From positions 1 through 7,465 of the forward strand of contig JAFAXJ010000364.1 of assembly GCA_019241095.1 (NCBI GenBank): a stretch of 7,465 nt of DNA, given 5' to 3'. Positions within the stretch are counted from its first letter, which is position 1; every line of letters starts with the position of its first letter. Below the pieces are notes generated by a model, which had not been told where the DNA came from, did not search any database, and was given only the letters and a program-made list of their open reading frames with translations. The position numbers and the translations under genes are program-made. This stretch comes from Verrucomicrobiota bacterium (GTDB lineage Bacteria; Verrucomicrobiota; Verrucomicrobiia; Chthoniobacterales; JAFAMB01). This document shows, piece by piece, positions 1 to 5,233 of this stretch.

Positions 1-260
1 GCACGTGAAGAAAATTGCCGTATAAACTTCCTTCGCTCGTTTGGCGGCAATGTTGCGTCCTGCTCCACTTTCTCTGCCATGCGCCGGAACTCAGCCGGCG
101 GCATCACCATGAGAAATCCGCCTTCGACATTTGGAATGGCAAAGAACTCGTCTACATCGCCCCTACGCCACCGTGCCGGGATCGTAACGCGGTGTTTCGC
201 GTCCATCGCATGGCGGAACTCACCGACAAAAATCGGCACTGCATTTTGAGGCGACTCCAT
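1..260 (-). CDS. mraZ: Transcriptional regulator MraZ, N-terminal part (runs off left edge)
   Basis: Read on the minus strand from ATG at 260-258, the frame stays open for 86 codons to the window edge. Residues 13-32 match the first SpoVT-AbrB-type half of MraZ: GEFRHAMDAKHRVTIPARWR, with the family's pattern of G-E-F-x-H, then D-x-K-x-R and I-P-A-x-(F/W)-R. The protein normally has about 145-160 residues with a second similar repeat, so the C-terminal half is outside the window. MraZ is a DNA-binding ring-forming protein that controls the division and cell-wall (dcw) cluster, of which it is usually the first gene; rsmH, ftsL, ftsI and mur genes would be expected further left. Another ATG at 271-269 is out of frame, so 260 is the start. 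I see no Shine-Dalgarno sequence. The operator and promoter just upstream support autoregulation. Confidence 0.93.
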   Translation of the reverse strand, partial: MESPQNAVPIFVGEFRHAMDAKHRVTIPARWRRGDVDEFFAIPNVEGGFLMVMPPAEFRRMAEKVEQDATLPPNERRKFIRQFSSR

Positions 261-281
261 AATGTGTTCATGGTCGGTTAA

Positions 282-318
282 CCACTACGCACCATATTGC
301 CCCACTTTTATCCACTTT
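282..318 (-). promoter_or_regulatory. MraZ operator: four TGG boxes with 10-bp period
   Basis: On the minus strand the triplet TGG occurs at 314-312, 304-302, 294-292 and 284-282, exactly 10 bp apart, three of them as GTGG and one as ATGG. The known MraZ site in E. coli is a set of TGGGN direct repeats separated by 5-nt spacers, which gives the same 10-bp period. The array lies 22-54 bp upstream of the mraZ ATG and overlaps the proposed -10 and transcription start, as expected for a repressor site. Only the second box has the full TGGG core; the others are TGGA or TGGT. Four boxes rather than three is a little unusual. Confidence 0.75.
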
Positions 319-334
319 ACGGGATATGGGTCAA
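307..334 (-). promoter_or_regulatory. Candidate sigma-70 promoter for mraZ
   Basis: On the minus strand TTGACC (334-329, 5 of 6 consensus) and GATAAA (312-307, 4 of 6) are separated by 16 bp. Upstream lies an A/T-rich tract, including nine consecutive A residues on this strand (367-359), in the position of an UP element. Transcription would begin near 300, inside the TGG-box array, leaving a leader of about 40 nt before mraZ. Confidence 0.5.
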
Positions 335-513
335 TCTAATTTGTTTCGCAATTCATTCTTTTTTTTTGATTCGCTGCTCGGTCGGGGGCTGAATTCTCAA
401 TCTGCATCATGCAGTCGACCTCAAAACCCGAGCTCGAAACCATACTCTACCGTCCGCGCTGGACTTGTGCCCGCCGCAAGGGCTACCTTACTGATTACAC
501 CCACCCAATCATC

Positions 514-1203
514 ATGATGAATGTGTTAGTAGTCGACGTCGGCGGAACGAACGTGAAGCTTTTAGCCACCGGCCAGCAGATCGTGCGCAAGTTAGCTACC
601 GGGCCTTTGTTTTCTCCGGATCAGATGATTTCTGGTATTCAGAACCTCACGAACGACTGGCAGTATGATGCCGTTTCTATCGGTTATCCCGGGCCTGTCA
701 TTCGTGGCCGCATTGCCGTTGACCCCCATAACCTCGGTCCAGGTTGGCAAGGATTCGATTTTGAGGCCGCGTTTAAACGGCCGGTGAAGATTATCAACGA
801 TGCCGCGATGCAGGCTCTTGGGGGCTACGTAGCTGGAAAAATGTTATTTATCGGCTTGGGCACGGGACTGGGATCAGCGATGATAGTTGAAGGAACGGTG
901 CTGCCGCTAGAATTGGCTCATCTTCCTTACAAGAAAGGTACTTTCGAAGATTATGTGGGTCTGCGGGGACTGAAGCGGTTAGGAAAGAAAAAATGGCGAG
1001 GCAACGTCGCCGACGTGATCAAACGTCTCGTTGCGGCTTTGTTGCCTGATGAGGTGTTGCTGGGAGGGGGTAATCTAAAGGTGTTGAAGCAATTGCCTTC
1101 CGGATGCCGCGCAGGCGACAATAGCAATGCAATTGCTGGTGGATTTCGACTTTGGGAGGAGTCCCGCGAGACGGCTTTGGCGGAACATCGAGCGAAAAGC
1201 TGA
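514..1203 (+). CDS. ROK-family sugar kinase, polyphosphate glucokinase-like
   Basis: This 229-aa protein is a complete compact ROK kinase that probably phosphorylates glucose using polyphosphate or ATP in the cytoplasm. Visible motifs: phosphate-1 loop DVGGTNVK at residues 8-15; substrate segment SIGYPGPV at 55-62; IINDAAMQALG at 93-103 with D96 as the expected catalytic base; GLGTGLGSAM at 114-123; ELAH at 133-136 in the place of the family's ELGH; and an LGGGN adenosine-side loop near the C-terminus. The ROK zinc motif (CxCGxxGCxE) is absent, as in the PpgK branch. The KKGTFEDYVG and GFRLWEE segments match my memory of proteins annotated as PpgK or 'ROK family protein' in Acidobacteria and Proteobacteria. 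The start is one of two adjacent ATGs (514 or 517), because similarity begins at MNVLVVDVGG; there is no Shine-Dalgarno sequence. It diverges from mraZ. Phosphoryl donor and sugar cannot be read from sequence. Confidence 0.88.
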   Translation: MMNVLVVDVGGTNVKLLATGQQIVRKLATGPLFSPDQMISGIQNLTNDWQYDAVSIGYPGPVIRGRIAVDPHNLGPGWQGFDFEAAFKRPVKIINDAAMQALGGYVAGKMLFIGLGTGLGSAMIVEGTVLPLELAHLPYKKGTFEDYVGLRGLKRLGKKKWRGNVADVIKRLVAALLPDEVLLGGGNLKVLKQLPSGCRAGDNSNAIAGGFRLWEESRETALAEHRAKS

Positions 1204-1243
1204 TTGACAGAGGCGATCCACCTAGACCCGCCGGCCACGCTGG

Positions 1244-1376
1244 AGAGCAGGGCTCTGCGCGTACGCTCCTCGCATAGATCGAAAGTCTTTAACACGGTCA
1301 ACGAAGGGGTGATAAGTACGTTCCCGAAAGACCGTTTTGGACGCACTCAGCCTTTAGCGCGGCAGAGCTTTGCTCT
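1244..1376. repeat. Pair of AGAGC-N3-GCTCT hairpins
   Basis: AGAGC-AGG-GCTCT at 1244-1256 and AGAGC-TTT-GCTCT at 1364-1376 are 13-nt units with identical 5-bp arms and 3-nt loops, whose starts are 120 bp apart. Neither is followed by a T-run in either direction, so they do not look like terminators. They may be remnants of a REP-like palindromic family or chance short palindromes; one window cannot tell. Confidence 0.3.
1289..1316 (+). promoter_or_regulatory. Weak candidate promoter for the sigma-factor gene
   Basis: TTAACA (1289-1294, 5 of 6) and GATAAG (1311-1316, 4 of 6) are separated by 16 bp. Transcription would start near 1323 and give a leader of about 190 nt. The match is modest and other promoters are possible. 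Confidence 0.25.
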
Positions 1377-1510
1377 CAAGTGCCCGAATCAGATTAGTTT
1401 TCCAAGGTCGCCAGAACTCCTCCGCCTTAGAGGTCACGCGTAACCCGGAAGTGTCATTGGCAGCTCAGCATGTGCGCTGCATTATCGCACCAGATTCGCC
1501 TAATTACGCC

Positions 1511-2236
1511 ATGACCACAGATATTTCTAATACAGAGTTCGCAGCGCTGATAGAAAGCAACATACCCCTTGTCCATTCGATCGCTGAACAGATGAAAAGA
1601 AAATTACCAAGCAGAATCGAGATCGAAGAATTATTCAGCATTGGCATTTTGGGTTTGATGGAAGCGGCTCGCAGATTCCATCCTACCCGCGGCGGAAATT
1701 TTGGCAATTATGCCGCGAAACGTATTCGCGGAGCGATTCTGGATGATCTTCGCCGCGCTGACTGGATGAGCAGAGGTGCGCGCTCACAATCGAAACGGTT
1801 AGCCAAAGCGATCACCAAACTCGAGCAGACACCGGGAGGATCGGTCAGCACCCAGTCGCTCTGCGCGGAAATGGACATCTCTGAGAACGAACTGGCCAGG
1901 TTACTCGAAAAAGTCAGGCCAATAACGGTTCTTTCGCTCGACGCGTTACAAGAAGATAGCTGCCAGGAGGATTATTGTCTTCATGATCTTCTGCCAGATG
2001 AATCACAGGTATCAGCTCTGGATATTATTGATCGAAAAGAAATGCTGGCGCTCCTAGTCCACAAGATCACTCAGTTGCCAGAGCTTCCAAGGAAAGTGCT
2101 AGCCATGCATTATTATGAAAATATGCGGCTAGCTGACATTGCAGTGTGCTTCGGGGTTACCGAGTCGCGGATATGCCAGATCCACACTCAAACCGTAGCT
2201 CAGCTCAGGAAATCACTGATCAAGTTAGCGGCCTAA
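1511..2236 (+). CDS. fliA: RNA polymerase sigma factor, FliA/WhiG (sigma-28) type
   Basis: This 241-aa protein is a sigma-70-family group 3 factor that directs RNA polymerase to an alternative promoter set. Region 2 spans about residues 10-85, with ELFSIGILGLMEAARRF (40-56) and the FliA-typical YAAKRIRGAILDDLRRADW (67-85). Region 3 follows (about 86-150), with EMDISENEL in the usual 'lgms-eel' place. Region 4 occupies about 190-238 and ends in the helix-turn-helix ADIAVCFGVTESRICQIH. The frame is open further upstream, but conserved sequence begins only after ATG 1511, and 241 aa fits the family. There is no Shine-Dalgarno sequence. No flagellar, chemotaxis or anti-sigma (FlgM-like) gene is nearby, so the regulon is unknown; it could be a non-flagellar WhiG/RpsF-like role. 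The C-terminus is LAA, the same three residues that end the ssrA degradation tag. Confidence 0.9.
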   Translation: MTTDISNTEFAALIESNIPLVHSIAEQMKRKLPSRIEIEELFSIGILGLMEAARRFHPTRGGNFGNYAAKRIRGAILDDLRRADWMSRGARSQSKRLAKAITKLEQTPGGSVSTQSLCAEMDISENELARLLEKVRPITVLSLDALQEDSCQEDYCLHDLLPDESQVSALDIIDRKEMLALLVHKITQLPELPRKVLAMHYYENMRLADIAVCFGVTESRICQIHTQTVAQLRKSLIKLAA

Positions 2237-2242
2237 GCCGCT
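2227..2242. terminator. GC-rich hairpin at overlapping convergent stop codons
   Basis: AGCGGC (2227-2232) and GCCGCT (2237-2242) form a perfect 6-bp stem around the loop CTAA (2233-2236). The loop is exactly the overlap of TAA (plus-strand sigma factor) and TAG (minus-strand hydrolase). A T-rich tail is lacking on both sides, so this is a candidate bidirectional terminator or RNA 3'-end stabiliser and not a textbook rho-independent terminator. Confidence 0.4.
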
Positions 2243-2829
2243 GTCAGTTCTCTAACAAAGGATTCAATCACTTCACTGATCTGCCGATCAACGTCCTCCT
2301 GACTTTCGCTTTGCAGCTCTAATTGACGCTTTGTCACTAATAACGAATGGTCGCCGCCTTCAACAATGTGAATGAAATTGGGAGCTTTCATTGTGCCCCG
2401 AACATTGCTTAAAATATCCAGCGGGCAGAGCTTATCGCGAGTTCCCTGAACGAAAAGGATTGGAGTGTCGAGATCCAGTAAAACTTTATCCCGTAGCCGC
2501 CCATTAATTCCCTGCAACGGATAACCGAGACAAACAATTCCACTTACCTTTTCTTCAAGAGCCAAGTGACAACCCACTCGCGACCCAAGACTTTTGCCAA
2601 TCAAAAAGATTTCCCCTTTGTGCTTGTCTCTAAGGCGGCACAAGGCTTGACGATGACTCTCGATTAGAGCCCTCATTGGATCAGGACGACTCCCCTTCCG
2701 AATCATGTAGGGATAATCGAACATTTCAATCTGTCCGATTCGGGAAAGTTCCGCCTTCCAATGCTGCATCCAAGGATGTGACGAAGGAGCGCCGGCGCCG
2801 TGCGCAAACAAGAACGCCGGATTTTTCAC
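2233..2829 (-). CDS. Alpha/beta hydrolase of the KANL3/Tex30-like family
   Basis: This 198-aa single-domain protein has an intact hydrolase triad. The oxyanion region FAHGAGAPSSHPWM is at residues 8-21, the nucleophile elbow GKSLGSRVG at 78-86 (S80), the acid in GTRDKLCP (D132) and the histidine in GGDHSL (H161). This layout matches the small bacterial dienelactone-hydrolase-like group related to KANL3/Tex30; substrate unknown, cytoplasmic by lack of a signal peptide. Start choice: a TTG at 2859 is possible, but GTG at 2829-2827 overlaps the stop of the upstream gene as GTGA and has AAAAGG (2840-2835) 5 nt before it, the only credible ribosome-binding site in the window. I therefore choose GTG and infer translational coupling. 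It is the last gene of the proBA unit, and its TAG stop overlaps the sigma-factor stop head-on. Confidence 0.87.
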   Translation of the reverse strand: MKNPAFLFAHGAGAPSSHPWMQHWKAELSRIGQIEMFDYPYMIRKGSRPDPMRALIESHRQALCRLRDKHKGEIFLIGKSLGSRVGCHLALEEKVSGIVCLGYPLQGINGRLRDKVLLDLDTPILFVQGTRDKLCPLDILSNVRGTMKAPNFIHIVEGGDHSLLVTKRQLELQSESQEDVDRQISEVIESFVRELTAA

Positions 2830-3104
2830 TTCAGCCTTTTGTAGTGCTCCGGCAGCCAACTCCAGATCACAATGAAGAATCTGTCCGGTTGCACTGAGGA
2901 ATCGCGTTGTCGACGTATTTGACGGCTACGATTAAGAAGCTGATCTGCGGACCTTTCTCCCAGATGCTGGGCTAGACGTCCCAAAAACGCACGACAAAAA
3001 ATGACTGCGAGGCCCGATCCGACCAGGAGCGCAAGCGAACCCGGCCTGATTGATATTTTCTCAAGCCCGGCAGAATGTAATGCTAAATCTTTTCCTTTTT
3101 CCAT
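2826..3104 (-). CDS. Hypothetical 92-aa protein with a likely membrane segment
   Basis: I do not recognise this protein. It begins at ATG 3104-3102, 39 bp after the proA stop, and ends with TGA at 2828-2826, which overlaps the hydrolase GTG in a GTGA junction. That junction is the main reason to believe it is real. Residues 22-41 (GSLALLVGSGLAVIFCRAFL) are hydrophobic enough for one membrane helix, flanked by charged residues. Residues 43-75 are rich in Arg, Gln and Asp, and 76-84 (FFIVIWSWL) form a second short hydrophobic patch near the C-terminus. There is no Shine-Dalgarno sequence. It might tether or assist the hydrolase, but that is guesswork; it could also be a non-coding spacer that happens to stay open. 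Confidence 0.5.
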   Translation of the reverse strand: MEKGKDLALHSAGLEKISIRPGSLALLVGSGLAVIFCRAFLGRLAQHLGERSADQLLNRSRQIRRQRDSSVQPDRFFIVIWSWLPEHYKRLK

Positions 3105-3119
3105 ATCAGTATGTCGGTT

Positions 3120-3131
3120 GAAGAATTCTTC
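3120..3131. repeat. 12-bp perfect palindrome in the proA-downstream gap
   Basis: GAAGAATTCTTC is fully self-complementary and lies in the 39-bp gap between proA and the 92-aa gene. As RNA it could not form a stable hairpin without a loop, so if functional it would be a protein-binding site on DNA. It may be chance. Confidence 0.3.
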
Positions 3132-3143
3132 TGCCCGGCCGTT

Positions 3144-4400
3144 TTATCTTACATGCCCATTACCGCGCACAGTATATTTATAGCTCGTCAGCTCTTCTAA
3201 ACCCATAGGCCCACGCGCGTGCAAGCGATCAGTGCTTATCCCGATCTCAGCTCCGAACCCAAACTCGCCCCCATCATTGAATCGGGTCGAAGCATTCCAG
3301 AACACTGCGGCAGAATCGACGCTGCGCAAAAACTTTTCCGCTGCAAATTCATCTTCAGTGACAATAGCATCACTATGATGCGACCCGAACTCTTCAATGT
3401 GGTCTATTGCCTCGTCTAACGATCTCACGATCCGAACGGATAAGATCAAGGCGAGATATTCGGTTCGCCAATCTTCTTCAGAGGCCGGCAAAACTTTTTC
3501 GCCAAGTAAGGAGAGTGTCCGTTGGTCCCCGCGGATCTCTACCCCTTGTTGCCAAAGTGCTTCAGCACAAGCAGGCAGGAACTTTGGAGCAATCTTTTCA
3601 TGAACTAGCAAGGTTTCTAGTGCGTTGCAAACTCCGGGACGCTGACACTTAGCATTGATCACGATCTCTGTTGCCATTCCGATCTGGGCCTCTGCATCAA
3701 CGAAGACATGGCAAATTCCATCAAAGTGCTTGATGACTGGCATTCGAGCGGAAGACACGACGGCTTCAATCAAAGCACGGCCGCCGCGAGGGATGATCAG
3801 ATCGATGTATCGGTCGAGCTGCGCGAGCAATTTAACTCCGGTTCGGTCGGTGCTGGAAACCAGTTGGACAGAATCTTCCGGGCATCCAGCTTGATGGCAA
3901 CCTGATCGAAGGACTTCAACTAGAGCGAGATTTGTCCTGATTGATTCCGAACCACCCCTGAGGATCACTGCATTGCCTGTTTTAATGCAGAGCGAAGCAG
4001 CGTCACACGTAACATTCGGTCGTGATTCATAGATGATGCCAATGACTCCGATCGGGATGCGTTGTTTAGAGATTTGAAGTCCGTTAGGCCGACTCCATCC
4101 CTTGATAGTCTCACCGACGGGATCGGCTAGCAGCACCACATTTCGCACAGAATCGGCAATCGCCTGAAGCCTTTTCGGATCGACCCGCAGCCTATCGAGC
4201 ATAGCACTACTTAAATCCTGCCCGGCTTTAAGATCTGCTGCATTTGCAGCCAAAATTTCAGGCGCACTTTGCTCGATAGAGCGTCCAATAGCCAGGAGGG
4301 CCGCATTCTTCTGATCGGTAGTCGCCAGACTCAGAGCGCGACTCGCCCGACGAGCGTTCTGGCCAAGTCGCTCGATTGTTTGCGCCAGCTCAACGTTCAT
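3144..4400 (-). CDS. proA: Gamma-glutamyl phosphate reductase (glutamate-5-semialdehyde dehydrogenase)
   Basis: This 418-aa protein carries out the second step of proline synthesis: NADPH-dependent reduction of gamma-glutamyl phosphate to glutamate-5-semialdehyde, which cyclises to pyrroline-5-carboxylate. It has the usual length and order of motifs: IPIGVIGIIYESRPNVT (115-131), KTGNAVILRGG (140-150), LIIPRGGRALI (201-211), and the catalytic block NAKCQRPGVCNALETLL (249-265) with C258 as the thiol nucleophile. The C-terminal part has FNDGGEFGFGAEIGIST and ARGPMGLEELTSYKY (395-409), both family signatures. Position 252 is Cys where Thr or Val is more usual; it is next to but not the catalytic residue. 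The ATG at 4400 overlaps the end of proB by 11 nt, so the two are co-translated. No Shine-Dalgarno sequence precedes it. Confidence 0.97.
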   Translation of the reverse strand: MNVELAQTIERLGQNARRASRALSLATTDQKNAALLAIGRSIEQSAPEILAANAADLKAGQDLSSAMLDRLRVDPKRLQAIADSVRNVVLLADPVGETIKGWSRPNGLQISKQRIPIGVIGIIYESRPNVTCDAASLCIKTGNAVILRGGSESIRTNLALVEVLRSGCHQAGCPEDSVQLVSSTDRTGVKLLAQLDRYIDLIIPRGGRALIEAVVSSARMPVIKHFDGICHVFVDAEAQIGMATEIVINAKCQRPGVCNALETLLVHEKIAPKFLPACAEALWQQGVEIRGDQRTLSLLGEKVLPASEEDWRTEYLALILSVRIVRSLDEAIDHIEEFGSHHSDAIVTEDEFAAEKFLRSVDSAAVFWNASTRFNDGGEFGFGAEIGISTDRLHARGPMGLEELTSYKYTVRGNGHVR

Positions 4401-5163
4401 GATGTATAGAGAAGTATGTACCGACTGCTTCTCCAGCAGCCGCTTTTTTTAAGCATTCGGGCTTGAAGCCACTACTGACAATTGCGGGAATACCGGCAGC
4501 GACCGCAACCTGGACCGCCTGCAACTTAGACGCCATACCGCCGCTGGAAAAAATACCAACTTCAGCTCTCGCCAAGTGCTTGACTTGCTCGATATCGCGA
4601 ACCTGGCGAATCAAATTTCGATTCTCATCTAATAAACCTTCTACACTTGTGAGAATGACTAGCAGATCAGCCTGCGCCAGAATCGCCACCTCGGCAGACA
4701 ATCGGTCATTATCGCCAAATTTCAGTTCTTCTACTGCGACCGGATCATTCTCGTTAATCACCGGTATAACGTTTCGGAACAGTAGCAACTGATCGAGCGT
4801 GTTTCGCGCGTTTCTGTAGCGAGTTCGGCTGTCGATATCCTCATGGCTCAGTAATAGTTGTGCGACATGAAAACCGTGAGGCGCAAACAGATCTTCGTAC
4901 AATCCCATCAGCCTTGTCTGACCTACGGCCGCACAAGCCTGAACTAACGAAAGCTCTTTAGGGCGCTCGGGCAAGCCCAATACAAGGAGTCCGGCACCGA
5001 CCGCTCCACTGCTAACCAAAAGACACTGATGCCCCTGCTTCACCAACCCCGCCAGTTCCGTGGTGAGACGACGAAATTGCTCCAGATCCAGCGAGCTGTC
5101 AGTCCGGCTCGTCAAAATACCAGTCCCAAATTTCACGACTATTCGCTTGCGCTTATCCGACAT
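4390..5163 (-). CDS. proB: Glutamate 5-kinase, short form without PUA domain
   Basis: This 257-aa protein catalyses the first step of proline synthesis, ATP-dependent phosphorylation of glutamate to gamma-glutamyl phosphate, handed to ProA. The amino-acid-kinase fold is complete: VVKFGTGILTS (9-19), VSSGAVGAG (50-58), VINENDPVA (136-144), KFGDNDRLSAEVA (148-160), LTSVEGLL (171-178) and SSGGMASKLQA (206-216). The protein ends right after this domain, so the C-terminal PUA domain found in the roughly 367-aa E. coli enzyme is missing; other short ProB proteins of about 250 aa exist. The frame is open back to a TTG at 5232, but the family sequence starts at ATG 5163 (MSDKRKRIVVKFG). The glutamate and proline feedback residues cannot be judged here. 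First gene of the minus-strand unit, divergent from the ligase gene. Confidence 0.96.
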   Translation of the reverse strand: MSDKRKRIVVKFGTGILTSRTDSSLDLEQFRRLTTELAGLVKQGHQCLLVSSGAVGAGLLVLGLPERPKELSLVQACAAVGQTRLMGLYEDLFAPHGFHVAQLLLSHEDIDSRTRYRNARNTLDQLLLFRNVIPVINENDPVAVEELKFGDNDRLSAEVAILAQADLLVILTSVEGLLDENRNLIRQVRDIEQVKHLARAEVGIFSSGGMASKLQAVQVAVAAGIPAIVSSGFKPECLKKAAAGEAVGTYFSIHHER

Positions 5164-5233
5164 AAACAATCCAGGATTATTGCCGCTGCTTGACCAGAAT
5201 GCCAGTGCCAGCTGAGACGTAATAATAAACAAA
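5164..5233. promoter_or_regulatory. 70-bp divergent promoter region between proB and the ligase
   Basis: This short gap must serve both directions. An A/T-rich patch at 5220-5233 (TAATAATAAACAAA) is the likeliest -10 or unwinding region for proB transcription, or is the translation-initiation stretch of the ligase. TTGACC at 5190-5195 resembles a plus-strand -35 box but has no -10 at 16-18 bp. I cannot define either promoter with confidence. Confidence 0.35.

Larger units (their letters stand above)
261..513. other. Divergent intergenic region between mraZ and the ROK kinase
   Basis: This 253-bp stretch holds the mraZ promoter and operator on its left side and a nine-T run at 359-367. The right half (about 390-513) shows no Shine-Dalgarno sequence and no convincing plus-strand promoter. 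The frame of the kinase stays open back to an ATG at 409, but the translation of 409-513 does not look like any part of the ROK family, so I treat it as leader sequence. Confidence 0.6.
1204..1510. other. 307-bp non-coding stretch upstream of the sigma factor
   Basis: Neither strand shows a recognisable protein or RNA gene. It holds a promoter-like pair at 1289-1316 and two short hairpins with the same AGAGC/GCTCT stem at 1244-1256 and 1364-1376, plus an 8-bp palindrome GCGTACGC at 1259-1266. A perfect TTGACA at 1204-1209 has no matching -10. Short open frames on both strands have no family resemblance that I can identify. Confidence 0.5.

Noticed and set aside
359..367. Nine-T run as a plus-strand terminator
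   Set aside because: No stem precedes it, and no plus-strand gene ends before it. It fits better as an A-tract upstream of the mraZ promoter.
409..513. N-terminal extension of the ROK kinase from ATG 409
   Set aside because: The 35 added residues resemble no ROK N-terminus; the family's DVGGTNVK loop should lie within about 10 residues of the start, which fits ATG 514 or 517.
951..1346. 131-codon open frame on the minus strand
   Set aside because: It overlaps the C-terminal third of the kinase and the gap after it; its Ser/Arg/Pro-rich translation has no recognisable domain and looks like a shadow frame.
1204..1443. 79-codon open frame in the gap after the kinase
   Set aside because: TTG start, Arg/Ser-rich, no motif and no coupling signals beyond adjacency to the kinase stop; treated as non-coding.
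1370..1510. Upstream extension of the sigma factor from ATG 1370
   Set aside because: The 47 extra residues lack sigma-factor features; FliA-type proteins of about 240 aa begin close to region 2, consistent with ATG 1511.
2829..2859. TTG start at 2859 for the alpha/beta hydrolase
   Set aside because: TTG is rarer, the extra 10 residues are not needed for the fold, and GTG 2829 has both a ribosome-binding site and a GTGA overlap with the upstream gene.
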